A model generated the notes under the pieces. That model was not told where the DNA came from, searched no databases, and saw nothing but the letters and a program-made list of their open reading frames with translations. Both the position numbers and the translations under genes were made by a program. Below, piece by piece: positions 55,067-63,424 of a stretch of DNA of 64,000 nucleotides (its first letter is position 1; each line of letters starts with the position of its first letter). The DNA comes from Flagellimonas marinaquae (GTDB taxonomy: Bacteria; Bacteroidota; Bacteroidia; Flavobacteriales; Flavobacteriaceae): assembly GCF_003992675.1 (NCBI RefSeq), contig NZ_RZMZ01000015.1, positions 620,001-684,000 of the forward strand. Reading direction: 5' to 3'.

Positions 55067-55822
55067 ATGATGGAAAATGAAATAACCCTAAAACGATTTA
55101 CTGATATCCGAAGGGAACTCGGATACACCCAAACGGAGTTCGCCCAATTGTTGGGCGTGAAAAATACAACTGCCGATATCGAGCGGGGGAGGACCAAGTT
55201 ATCGGGCAAGGTGGTTACTGAGCTTTTGAAGCAGTTCAAAATCAACCCATTGTGGTTATTTGGTGAAAGCGACCAAAAGCATTTGGACACTTCAAAAACC
55301 AGTGTCATTCCCAAGGTCGTCACCGTGGATAATTCCGATAACGACAACATGGTGATGGTGAATGCCAAGGCTGCAGCAGGGTATCCTCAGAATATTTCCG
55401 ATACAAGCTGGTACCGACAGTTACCTGCCTTTGATATGCCCATTCCCGAATTTCGCAATGCGACCTATCGGGGTTTTCAGGTGGAAGGTGATAGTATGCT
55501 CCCCAATTTGAGGCCCAATGATTGGGTTTTGGCACGGGCCATTGAGCACATCGACCATGTGAGTCCCAATAAAATGTACGTGGTAGTGCTTCAAGATTCC
55601 GTGATGGTGAAGAAAATTGAGCGAAAGCCAAATTCAAATAATATTACCTTGGTTTCCCTGAACGAGACCTATCCGCCTTACGAAATCAAACCGTTCCAAA
55701 TCCAAGAAATTTGGGAGGTAAGCAGCAAGTTGACCTTTAATGTGGATGCCACAACGGAAACGGGCTTGTTGAAACAGCTACAACAATCCATGGAAGAGCT
55801 GAAAAAACAGATTGCCAAATAG
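55067..55822 (+). CDS. LexA/CI-like repressor: XRE helix-turn-helix plus S24 peptidase
   Basis: The 251-residue product has an N-terminal XRE helix-turn-helix (about 8-62, RRELGYTQTEFAQLLGVKNTTADIERG) and a C-terminal S24 autoprotease domain. Ser143 (VEGDSMLPNL) and Lys182 (VMVKKI) fit the LexA Ser-Lys dyad, and AAAG (102-105) offers the Ala-Gly cleavage bond. The C-terminal tail is a short coiled coil. It diverges from the radical SAM/TIGR03915 repair pair across four palindromic operators. It probably represses itself and them until damage-triggered self-cleavage. A RecA link is assumed from the family. Confidence 0.92.
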   Translation: MMENEITLKRFTDIRRELGYTQTEFAQLLGVKNTTADIERGRTKLSGKVVTELLKQFKINPLWLFGESDQKHLDTSKTSVIPKVVTVDNSDNDNMVMVNAKAAAGYPQNISDTSWYRQLPAFDMPIPEFRNATYRGFQVEGDSMLPNLRPNDWVLARAIEHIDHVSPNKMYVVVLQDSVMVKKIERKPNSNNITLVSLNETYPPYEIKPFQIQEIWEVSSKLTFNVDATTETGLLKQLQQSMEELKKQIAK

Positions 55823-55825
55823 CCT

Positions 55826-56821
55826 TTAGAATCCTAAGCCTGTTGTTTTTGTTTGAATTCTCATCAAGTAAGAATGGGCGGTCATGTAGAGGGTCGAACC
55901 ATCGTCGCCCCAAGCACAGTTGGCCGTACGCTGTCCTGTGGCGATACGCCCCAAAAGTTGTCCACCTGGAGTTAAAACCAATACCCCTCCAGGACCAGTG
56001 GAAAAAATAGTCCCATCTATGGCCACCTTTAACCCATCCAAGGAACCCATCAACCCTTCTTCCAATAATGACGATGCATCAAAAAAGATACGCCCTTTGG
56101 CCAGTGAACCATCTGGTTGAACGGGGTAGGCCATAATATATGGTGCATTACTGTCGGATTGATTGACATACAGGATTTTTTCGTCAGGCGAGAGGGCAAC
56201 CCCATTGGGACGGGAAAGCGAATCGATGACCATATTCACTTGACCGTTTTGGTCGATTTTATACACCCCAAAGGCATCAATTTCACGGGTATTTGAATTT
56301 TGTTGCTCGGGAAGCCCGTAAGGAGGGTCGGTAAAATAATAGGTGCCATTGGAGGTTTGTACAATATCGTTGGGGCTGTTGAACCGTTTGCCCTCCCAAT
56401 GGTCTGCAATGGTAATCTTCCCTCCATTTGACAAGGGCATTCGTGAAACTCTACGGTCGCCATGTTCGCAGGCTACCAGCTCGCCTTTATTGTTTATGAT
56501 GAGTCCGTTGCTACCGGGTTCGTTACTGTAGGGCAGAATTCCGGTATATCCTGAAGGTTTTAAAAATTCAGAAATCCCTTCATTCTCCTTCCACTTGAAA
56601 ATGGTGTTCTGCGGAACATCCGAAAACAGCAAAAAATCACCTTCTTTGACCCAAACGGGGCCTTCGGACCAAATAAACCCGTCGGCGAGCACCTCTATTG
56701 TTGCATTTTTATCCAAGTAATCATAAAAAGCGTGGTCTAGGGCCACCAGTTCACCTGTCGTTTGCTTTTGGGCCATACCAGTAAAGGCCATAACTATGAA
56801 TAAGTATCTTATTTCTTTCAT
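55826..56821 (-). CDS. SMP-30/gluconolactonase family protein, exported
   Basis: From the ATG at 56821 (MKEIRYLFIVMAFTGMAQ) the 331-residue product has a signal peptide, so the longer start at 56839 is less likely. It is a six-bladed beta-propeller of the SMP-30/LRE type: WSEGPVWVKEGDFLLFSDVPQNTIFKW, VACEHGDRRVSRM, FNSPNDIVQTSNGTYYFTDPPYG, RPNGVALSPDEKILYV and LDGLKVAIDGTIF. The Glu, Asn and Asp that bind calcium in the family are all there. It is probably a periplasmic sugar lactonase. It may be cotranscribed with the ATP-grasp gene 45 bp upstream. Confidence 0.9.
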   Translation of the reverse strand: MKEIRYLFIVMAFTGMAQKQTTGELVALDHAFYDYLDKNATIEVLADGFIWSEGPVWVKEGDFLLFSDVPQNTIFKWKENEGISEFLKPSGYTGILPYSNEPGSNGLIINNKGELVACEHGDRRVSRMPLSNGGKITIADHWEGKRFNSPNDIVQTSNGTYYFTDPPYGLPEQQNSNTREIDAFGVYKIDQNGQVNMVIDSLSRPNGVALSPDEKILYVNQSDSNAPYIMAYPVQPDGSLAKGRIFFDASSLLEEGLMGSLDGLKVAIDGTIFSTGPGGVLVLTPGGQLLGRIATGQRTANCAWGDDGSTLYMTAHSYLMRIQTKTTGLGF

Positions 56822-56866
56822 TTTGAGATAGGGTATCAACGCATGTGGGCTAGTGGGGTTTCTGAC

Positions 56867-57793
56867 TTAAACTTCTTGGGTCAAACAGCTATTTTTTATC
56901 GCTTTCGCCAATAGGTCTGCAGCTTCAGGTTTTAAACGAAACCATAGTTCGGGTTCAAAAATTTCCAGCTCGGCCAAGGCCAAATTCCCCTCATTGTCCT
57001 TAAAAGTATCCACTCGCGCATACATGGGTAATTGTGGGGCCGCATGTACTACAGTTTGCGCAAATGCAATCTGCTCATCGGTTGGGTGGTAGTCATGCAC
57101 GGTTCCCCCATAATCATCCTGGACCCTAAAATCCCCGGCTTTGGCAATTTTTAATACGGCATGGGTGAAGGCTCCGTGGAATAGCATCATGGAGATTTCC
57201 CCTTCAGAAACAATGTGGTGCTGAAATTCCTGCAGCATTAGAGCCTCTTCAGCTATCAGTTCCTGAAAAATGGATTCATATTTGCCTATTTCTTCCCTCT
57301 CCATTTTATAGGTATGGCGGGCCGCTCCTGATACACAGGGCTTTAGAATAAAAGTATCTGTCGATAATCCACATTCCAGACTTGCTCTGGCAATAGCTTC
57401 GGAAAGTGTCATCTTTGAGCCTTTTTCAATGAAAAGCGTTTTGGGGATGGTCACTCCCGCCATGGCTAAATCTTGCAAATAGTGTTTATCAATATTCCAA
57501 TAGATGAGTTCCTTGGAGTTGATAAACTGTGTTTTTTGCGATGCCGTCTCTAACCATTTTGAAAATTCGGCAAAGCGATCAAAATAGTCCCAAGTGGTGC
57601 GAAATAGCGCAAATCGGGTAGTGGACCAGTCAAAATTGGGGTCGTCCCACGCTTTTCGGCTTACGGTCAACCCTTGGTTTCGCAATGCATCCACGACCAG
57701 TTGGTCTTCTCGCAATACATTTTCAATATAGGCTGTCTTTTTTGTTGGGGACACATATCTATGGTCCGTCAATACCACAACATCAAATTGCAT
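56867..57793 (-). CDS. ATP-grasp domain ligase (glutathione-synthetase/DcsG-like)
   Basis: The 308-residue cytoplasmic protein has an ATP-grasp layout: N-terminal TTRFALFRTTWDYFDRFAEFSKWL, the nucleotide-binding lysine strand TFILKPCVSGAARHTYKM, EALMLQEFQHHIVSEGEISMMLF, and the C-terminal metal region ALAELEIFEPELWFRLKPEAADLLAKAI. Relatives join an amino acid or peptide to an amine, some in antibiotic synthesis. The product is unknown. The gene lies 11 bp downstream of ggt; two enzymes of gamma-glutamyl or peptide chemistry side by side suggest a shared small-molecule pathway. Confidence 0.8.
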   Translation of the reverse strand: MQFDVVVLTDHRYVSPTKKTAYIENVLREDQLVVDALRNQGLTVSRKAWDDPNFDWSTTRFALFRTTWDYFDRFAEFSKWLETASQKTQFINSKELIYWNIDKHYLQDLAMAGVTIPKTLFIEKGSKMTLSEAIARASLECGLSTDTFILKPCVSGAARHTYKMEREEIGKYESIFQELIAEEALMLQEFQHHIVSEGEISMMLFHGAFTHAVLKIAKAGDFRVQDDYGGTVHDYHPTDEQIAFAQTVVHAAPQLPMYARVDTFKDNEGNLALAELEIFEPELWFRLKPEAADLLAKAIKNSCLTQEV

Positions 57794-57804
57794 AAGGCTG
57801 AAAT

Positions 57805-59487
57805 TTAGAATCCAACGGCGGTATCGTCTCCACGTTTGTCCGCTCCGCCTTCCAATCTTCCATCGGGAAGCACACGGATGGCATCTACTTTACCTATTAT
57901 TGGGGTGCGTTCCTCGTTGATGATGTATCCTTTTGACTTTAGTTGTTCCTTGAGTTCATCCGAAAAACCTTCGGGTTCAAAAATCACCATGTCCGGCAGC
58001 CATTGGTGGTGGAAACGAGGCGCATTTACGGCCTCTTGCATGCTTAGGTTGAACTCATACACGTTTAAAATCGTTTGTGCGACTGCAGTGATAATCGTAG
58101 AACCTCCGGGCGTCCCTACTACCATATATAATTTGCCATCCTTTTCCACAATGGTTGGCGTCATGCTACTGAGCATGCGCTTTTCGGGTTGAATACTGTT
58201 CGCTTCTGCACCGATAAGCCCAAACATATTGGGAACACCTGGTTTGGCGCTAAAATCGTCCATTTCGTTATTCAGAAAGAAACCAAGTTCTTCACAATAC
58301 AGCTTGGAACCATAGCCCCCATTTAAGGTGGATGTGACCGAGACCGCATTACCTTCACTATCCACGATGGAAAAATGGGTGGTCTGCGCGCTCTCTACAA
58401 TCTCGACCTCGCCACGGCTCACCTCAGAGGACAAGGTAGCCTTGTCAAAAGAGAAATTGGCCATCCGCTCCTGAATGTAGTCATCGTTCAATAGCATATC
58501 GTATGGGATATCCACAAAATCGGGGTCGCCCAGATAGTAATTGCGATCGGCGTAGGCTCTTCGTGAGGCCTCGGTAAACAATTGGATGGTCTTTGCGGAG
58601 TTATGTCCATAGTCGGCCACCTCGTAAGGTTCCATCATTTTGAATATTTGATTGATGGTGACGCCTCCGCTGCTCGGTGGACTCATGGAGATCACCTTAA
58701 TGTCCTTGTAGTTAAAAACGATGGGGTCTCGCCAAACGGCTTCGTACTTTTCCAAATCTTCCACGGTAATCAAACCGCCATTTTCTTGGACAAAATTGGC
58801 CAGCTTCTCGGCTACTTCTCCTTTGTAAAAACCGTCACGCCCTTCTTCCATGATTTTTTGAAGTGTTTTGGCGTAGGTCGGATATTTGATGGTGTCGCCT
58901 GCGGTAAAAGGTCCCGCAAATTTGGTACTATCGCTATTCGCCTTGATGAAATCCTCCCGATATCCGGCTAATCGTTCCGCTTGTTTCTCGGTGACCACAA
59001 CGCCTTTATTGGCCAATGCGATGATAGGTTCAATGATTTCCTTTAGCGGTAATTTTCCAAATTTTCTATGGACTTCCAACACACCTGCAACGGTTCCCGG
59101 TACGCCTACGGCTGTCCCGCCCGAAGTACTTAAGCCGGGGATAACGTTGCCCAAGGAATCCAAATACATATCCTTGTGGGCGGCGAGGGGTGCTTTTTCC
59201 CGATAATCGATACCGCCGACTTCGCCATTGCTTTTGCGATAGACCATAAAACCACCTCCGCCAACACTACCGGCGAAAGGGTAGGCTATGACCAAGCTAA
59301 GTTCGGTGGCTACCATGGCATCAAAGGCATTTCCTCCTTTTTTCATGATGTCCGAAGCCAATTGGGAAGCTTCTTCACGCGCGGAGACCACCATGGCTTT
59401 TTCAGTGACAAGTCCGGTCGGTGTTGCGGGCTGTTGTTTACAGTTGATGAATAGGAGCAGGGGCAAAAAGAGTATCAGTCTTCGCAT
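57805..59487 (-). CDS. ggt: Gamma-glutamyltransferase
   Basis: The 560-residue Ntn-hydrolase cleaves gamma-glutamyl bonds, as in glutathione, and matures by self-cleavage into two chains. The catalytic Thr is in ESAQTTHFSIVD (the second Thr of the pair starts the small chain), with MSPPSSGGVTINQIFKMM-type oxyanion region ISMSPPSSGG and the substrate-binding GTPGGSTIITAV. The start has a lipoprotein-like signal (FLPLLLFINC, Cys16), so it is probably an outer-membrane or periplasmic lipoprotein. Its start overlaps the end of the AcpH-like gene by 13 bases. Together with pxpABC it completes the chemistry for glutamate recovery. Confidence 0.95.
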   Translation of the reverse strand: MRRLILFLPLLLFINCKQQPATPTGLVTEKAMVVSAREEASQLASDIMKKGGNAFDAMVATELSLVIAYPFAGSVGGGGFMVYRKSNGEVGGIDYREKAPLAAHKDMYLDSLGNVIPGLSTSGGTAVGVPGTVAGVLEVHRKFGKLPLKEIIEPIIALANKGVVVTEKQAERLAGYREDFIKANSDSTKFAGPFTAGDTIKYPTYAKTLQKIMEEGRDGFYKGEVAEKLANFVQENGGLITVEDLEKYEAVWRDPIVFNYKDIKVISMSPPSSGGVTINQIFKMMEPYEVADYGHNSAKTIQLFTEASRRAYADRNYYLGDPDFVDIPYDMLLNDDYIQERMANFSFDKATLSSEVSRGEVEIVESAQTTHFSIVDSEGNAVSVTSTLNGGYGSKLYCEELGFFLNNEMDDFSAKPGVPNMFGLIGAEANSIQPEKRMLSSMTPTIVEKDGKLYMVVGTPGGSTIITAVAQTILNVYEFNLSMQEAVNAPRFHHQWLPDMVIFEPEGFSDELKEQLKSKGYIINEERTPIIGKVDAIRVLPDGRLEGGADKRGDDTAVGF

Positions 59488-60068
59488 AGGGCAATAAATT
59501 TTTGGTTGGAAAAGGTAATCAATTCTTTAAAAAAGTTGGTGAACTCGTTTTCAAATTCCTCGTAATGTTCCTCCAGGTCCAAAATGGCAAAATTCATTCG
59601 GGATTTGTTCTTGGTCCTTCGGTTCATTCCGTTGAGTACGCTTTGGATTCCCGCTAGATTGGCATAGTTGAGTAGCCAGTTATCGGCAATCATGTAGGGC
59701 ATCATCCGTTTGGTGGCCATAGGCAGGATATCGTAGTTGTCTTCCAGTAAATCATAGAAGTTTTCCACGTAATCGGCCAAGGGAACATTCGAATAATCCG
59801 TCCAGTTCTTGGCCAAAAAATGATCGTAATAAATATCGACGATCACACGACTGTAATGGCTGTAGTTTTTATGGAGGCGCTTGCTGCTTTGTCTTGCGAT
59901 AGGATGTGCATCGGTAAAGGTATCTATCTCCCGATGCAGCAGGATGCCTTTTTGAATTCTATCGGGAAAATGCTTGTACTTGTTCCCACGGATATGGTCC
60001 GCAAAAAAATTGCCCAGAGTGATTTCCTTATCATCGAACGATAAATAAATATGCGCTAAGAAGTTCAT
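59475..60068 (-). CDS. Acyl carrier protein phosphodiesterase (AcpH-like)
   Basis: From the ATG at 60068 (MNFLAHIYLSFDDKEITLGNFFADHIRG) the product has 197 residues; an ATG 21 bases further upstream would add seven residues not found in relatives. The pattern fits the AcpH/HD-type family: AHIYLS, GNFFADHIRG, GILLHREIDTFTDAHPIARQS, VIVDIYYDHFLAKNW. AcpH removes the phosphopantetheine arm from acyl carrier protein. The HREIDTFTD segment carries the likely metal ligands. The following ggt gene starts within its 3' end. Confidence 0.85.
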   Translation of the reverse strand: MNFLAHIYLSFDDKEITLGNFFADHIRGNKYKHFPDRIQKGILLHREIDTFTDAHPIARQSSKRLHKNYSHYSRVIVDIYYDHFLAKNWTDYSNVPLADYVENFYDLLEDNYDILPMATKRMMPYMIADNWLLNYANLAGIQSVLNGMNRRTKNKSRMNFAILDLEEHYEEFENEFTNFFKELITFSNQKFIALCED

Positions 60069-60131
60069 CAGGGCAAATTGCTTTTCCAACGAAATTTACA
60101 AATTCAAAACATGGAATCGATGTTACCCCAT

Positions 60132-60139
60132 TATATTTG
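60132..60139 (+). promoter_or_regulatory. Predicted glmM promoter (-7 box TATATTTG)
   Basis: TATATTTG is an exact -7 match 20 bp before the ATG at 60160. No convincing -33 element is seen at standard spacing. Confidence 0.5.
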
Positions 60140-60159
60140 CAAAAACTTTTTTAACAATT

Positions 60160-61548
60160 ATGACACTCATCAAATCCATTTCCGGCATACGAGGCACCAT
60201 TGGAGGGCGCACAAACGATAACTTAACCCCCGTTGATGCGGTGAAATTCGCTGCTGCTTACGGTACATGGTTGCAATCGTACGCCGCGAAGGATAGGTTG
60301 AAAGTAGTCATTGGTCGGGATGCCCGTCTGTCAGGAGAAATGATTCAGAATTTGGTGGTCTCCACCTTAGTGGGATTGGGAATTGATGTTATCGATTTGG
60401 GATTGTCCACTACGCCCACGGTAGAGATTGCGGTTCCTTTGGAAAAAGCGGATGGCGGCATTATTTTAACGGCCAGCCATAACCCAAAACAGTGGAACGC
60501 CCTCAAATTGTTGAACGAAAAAGGCGAGTTTTTGGATGCGGAGCAGGGGGCTAAGATTCTGTCCCTGGCCGAGAAGGAAGATTTTGAATTTGCAGAGGTC
60601 GATGATTTGGGTGAAATCACAAAGAACGATTCCTACATCGATATCCATATAGATGAAGTGCTGGAACTACCGTTGATAGATGCCGAGACCATTAAAAAAG
60701 CGAATTTTAAGGTAGTGGTTGATGGCGTCAACTCGACAGGGGGGATTGCCATTCCCAAATTACTGGAAGAATTGGGGGTTGAAGTCGTGAAGTTATACTG
60801 CGACCCTACAGGACACTTTCCACACAACCCAGAACCCTTGAAGGAACATTTGGGGGACATTTGCAGGAAAGTAGTGGAGGAAAAGGCCGATTTTGGTATT
60901 GTAGTGGACCCAGATGTGGACCGTTTGGCATTTATTAGCAATGATGGGGAAATGTTCGGTGAAGAATACACGCTGGTGGCCTGTGCCGATTATGTGCTAT
61001 CCAAAACCAAAGGAAATACGGTATCCAACCTTTCCTCTTCCCGTGCTTTGCGCGATATCACGGAAAAACATGGGGGCACTTACGAAGCTGCGGCAGTGGG
61101 AGAGGTGAACGTAGTGACCAAGATGAAGGCCAACAATGCCATTATTGGTGGAGAGGGCAATGGTGGAATCATTTATCCTGAAAGTCATTACGGACGGGAC
61201 GCCTTGGTCGGGACAGCTTTGTTCCTAATGCTGATGGCCGAACGTGGCGGAACGGTTGCCGAACTTCGTGCTAGTTACCCCAGCTATTTTATGAGCAAAA
61301 AGAAAATTGAATTGACGCCAGACTTGGATGTTGATGCGCTGTTGGAGGCCATGCACCTCAAATACAAGGATGAGGAGGTATCGACCATTGATGGGGTGAA
61401 GATTGATTTTCCAGAGAATTGGGTGCATTTAAGGAAATCAAATACAGAACCCATTATCCGAATTTATACCGAAGCCAAGTCCCAAGCCGAAGCCGATGGA
61501 TTGGCGGATAGGATAATTGCCGAAATCAAGGAAGTGGCTGGAATCTAG
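60160..61548 (+). CDS. glmM: Phosphoglucosamine mutase (phosphohexomutase family)
   Basis: The 462-residue product is an alpha-D-phosphohexomutase. Motifs: substrate phosphate loop near the start SGIRGTIGG, the phosphoserine site TASHNPKQWNALK, the magnesium loop DPDVDRLAF, sugar loop GGEGNGGIIYP and the phosphate-binding end RKSNTEPIIRIYTEA. In flavobacteria this single enzyme is usually GlmM, converting glucosamine-6-phosphate to glucosamine-1-phosphate for cell-wall synthesis; phosphomannomutase is the alternative. It is a single gene, convergent with the acyltransferase gene by a four-base overlap. Confidence 0.9.
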   Translation: MTLIKSISGIRGTIGGRTNDNLTPVDAVKFAAAYGTWLQSYAAKDRLKVVIGRDARLSGEMIQNLVVSTLVGLGIDVIDLGLSTTPTVEIAVPLEKADGGIILTASHNPKQWNALKLLNEKGEFLDAEQGAKILSLAEKEDFEFAEVDDLGEITKNDSYIDIHIDEVLELPLIDAETIKKANFKVVVDGVNSTGGIAIPKLLEELGVEVVKLYCDPTGHFPHNPEPLKEHLGDICRKVVEEKADFGIVVDPDVDRLAFISNDGEMFGEEYTLVACADYVLSKTKGNTVSNLSSSRALRDITEKHGGTYEAAAVGEVNVVTKMKANNAIIGGEGNGGIIYPESHYGRDALVGTALFLMLMAERGGTVAELRASYPSYFMSKKKIELTPDLDVDALLEAMHLKYKDEEVSTIDGVKIDFPENWVHLRKSNTEPIIRIYTEAKSQAEADGLADRIIAEIKEVAGI

Positions 61549-62462
61549 GAATTGACCGTTTTTAATGGTTGTTTTTGAAATTCCGCGGGCACTTTGTCCT
61601 TGTGTTTCCAACGTTTATGCGTCCAGAAGTAATATTCGGGCGCTTCCCGGATGGACTTTTCGGTCTCCCGTAAAAATGCATCGGTGATTTTGTAATCTGC
61701 TACCTCTGTCGGGTTTTCAGAAAGTACTTTGACCGTAGCTTCATAATAGCCCCTTCCAATTTTACGTGTCTTGAGATAAACCGGGACAATATCGTTGGCT
61801 TTACAAATTTCCTCGCCGCCTACATGGACAGGCACCACTATTCCCATGAAATCCGTCCAGTATTTGGCCTTGATAACCATGGGCGACTGGTCGCTAATAA
61901 TACCTACCATGAGCAACTCCTTACTTTCCTTGGCCGCTTTCAATATTTTTCTGGATTCCCTGGTGGAAATGAGTTGGGTATTGAATCTGCCCCTTAGATT
62001 TCTTACGAGTTGATCAAAGTATTTGTTCTGTACTTTTTGGTAGATACCGTAGCCTTTGGACTTTATTTGGAGGTTCAAGGAAACCACCCACTCCCAACTG
62101 GCATAATGCGGCAGCATGATCATGGTGTTTATGCCTCTTGCTTCAAGCTCGTGAAGCACTTCCATATTGGTTACGGTGAAGCGCTCCTGAACTTCTTTAT
62201 TACTAATGCCCAAGGTTTTGATCATCTCCAGAAAGATGTCGCACATATGCCGAAAGAACTTTTTCTCTATCAGCAATCGCTCCTTTTCCGATTTTTCAGG
62301 GAAAACAAGGGCCAAATTATGGCGAACCACTTTTTTGCGATACCCGATAAAGTAGTATAGGAGTATATAGACCCCATCGGAGATAAAATAAATGATTTTG
62401 AAGGGAAGTCTGGAAATCAACCAGAGCAAAGGATAAACAAGGATATAAACTACCAGCTGCAT
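61545..62462 (-). CDS. LpxL/HtrB-type lysophospholipid/lipid A acyltransferase
   Basis: The 305-residue product has an N-terminal membrane helix (about 5-30) and the acyltransferase motif PHYASWEW (the H-x4-E catalytic pair), followed by GIISDQSPM and ICKANDIVPVYLKT. This fits the LpxL/LpxM group that adds secondary acyl chains to lipid A, working at the inner face of the inner membrane; in Bacteroidota it may also serve sulfonolipid or other lipids. It diverges from the rhomboid gene through a palindromic promoter (62479-62496). Confidence 0.9.
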   Translation of the reverse strand: MQLVVYILVYPLLWLISRLPFKIIYFISDGVYILLYYFIGYRKKVVRHNLALVFPEKSEKERLLIEKKFFRHMCDIFLEMIKTLGISNKEVQERFTVTNMEVLHELEARGINTMIMLPHYASWEWVVSLNLQIKSKGYGIYQKVQNKYFDQLVRNLRGRFNTQLISTRESRKILKAAKESKELLMVGIISDQSPMVIKAKYWTDFMGIVVPVHVGGEEICKANDIVPVYLKTRKIGRGYYEATVKVLSENPTEVADYKITDAFLRETEKSIREAPEYYFWTHKRWKHKDKVPAEFQKQPLKTVNS

Positions 62463-62478
62463 AGACTATTCTTGTGTG

Positions 62479-62496
62479 CAAATATAGCTATATTTG
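62479..62496. promoter_or_regulatory. Palindromic divergent promoter (overlapping -7 boxes)
   Basis: CAAATATAGCTATATTTG is a perfect 18-bp palindrome. Its right half, TATATTTG (62489-62496), is an exact -7 box for the rhomboid gene; its left half on the minus strand is the same box (62479-62486) for the acyltransferase gene. Flanking TTG and CAA lie 14 bp outside each box, symmetric but short of the usual spacing. The two promoters occupy the same DNA and should compete. Confidence 0.65.
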
Positions 62497-62515
62497 AACC
62501 CAAACCTTTATTTAC

Positions 62516-63166
62516 ATGCTCAATTTACATATCGCTACGATAGCCATCATGGCTGCCAATGTGCTGGTTTCACTACGTGGTTTCAATAATATGGCTTTTT
62601 TTGACCGATACAAGTTCAGTATCAGCGCCATACAAGCAGGCCAACGGGAACGGATGGCCACCTCTGGCTTTTTGCACGTGGATTTCTCCCATTTGTTCCT
62701 GAACATGTTTACACTTTATTTTTTTGCTCCCGTGGTGATCGGTTGGTTTGGCTCCATCAAATTTTTGATCATCTATTTTGTGAGTTTACTGGCAGGAAGC
62801 CTCTTGGCCTTGGTTTTTCATAAAGATGAACCCTTTTACAGTGCCGTAGGCGCCAGTGGTGCGGTTATGGGGGTATTGTACGCAGCGATACTGCTCAACC
62901 CTGACATGCAATTGGGCATTATGTTCATTCCCATTCCTTTACCCGCCTATGTTTTGGGTATTGCCTACTTGTTGTATTCCATTTGGGGCATGAAGAGCCG
63001 AATGGGCAATATTGGACACACCGCGCACTTTGGAGGTGCCATAGGAGGTTATGCGACCACTTTATTGTTCAAACCGGAGCTTTTTGTTACCGATACTCTG
63101 ATTGTGGTGCTCTTGGCCATTCCCATCATCATCCTTTTTGTTCTCGATAAGATGGGCAAGATTTAG
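62516..63166 (+). CDS. Rhomboid family intramembrane serine protease
   Basis: The 216-residue product has six membrane helices and the rhomboid active site: GASGAVMGVLYA in helix 4 (catalytic Ser) and GHTAHFGGAIGGY in helix 6 (catalytic His), with the L1-loop residues SGFLHVDFSHLFLNMF that precede them. It would cleave membrane-spanning segments of other proteins. Length and motif spacing are normal, so it is likely active. It diverges from the acyltransferase gene. Confidence 0.93.
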   Translation: MLNLHIATIAIMAANVLVSLRGFNNMAFFDRYKFSISAIQAGQRERMATSGFLHVDFSHLFLNMFTLYFFAPVVIGWFGSIKFLIIYFVSLLAGSLLALVFHKDEPFYSAVGASGAVMGVLYAAILLNPDMQLGIMFIPIPLPAYVLGIAYLLYSIWGMKSRMGNIGHTAHFGGAIGGYATTLLFKPELFVTDTLIVVLLAIPIIILFVLDKMGKI

Positions 63167-63230
63167 CTTGAGTTGGTAAGCTAAAATGCAACGGGTAACT
63201 CCTTGGGGACATGGTTTTCTATGCGAATGG

Positions 63231-63340
63231 ATTCCGTGTCAAGCACGGAATGACAGTCGCTCTATTGGGGTGGGCTCTGTTTCGAGTAAGGAATAACAGT
63301 TTCCCGATGAGGATAGATTTGTGTCAAGCACGGAATGACA
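63231..63340. repeat. Three-copy array of REP-like hairpins
   Basis: Copy 1 is ATTCCGTG-TCAAG-CACGGAAT (63231-63251), a perfect eight-base stem. Copy 3 (63317-63340) keeps the TGTCAAGCACGGAATGAC right arm. Copy 2 (about 63275-63300, CTCTGTTTCGAGTAAGGAAT) is a decayed version. Centres are spaced about 42-44 bp. The family also occurs once at 15909-15933. Nothing else is seen in the gap from 63167 to 63370. Confidence 0.6.
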
Positions 63341-63372
63341 ATCATCCATCCTAGTTTCAGCTCATTCCATTA

Positions 63373-63404
63373 AAAAAGGCCTTGAAACTTCAAGACCTTT
63401 ATTT
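63373..63404 (-). terminator. Intrinsic terminator of the thioredoxin-like gene
   Basis: On the minus strand AAAGGTCTTGAA and TTCAAGGCCTTTTTT form a stem with one bulge and a T-run, about 20 bp after the gene's stop codon. Confidence 0.75.
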
Positions 63405-63424
63405 GTTATTATGGTATGGCTGAC

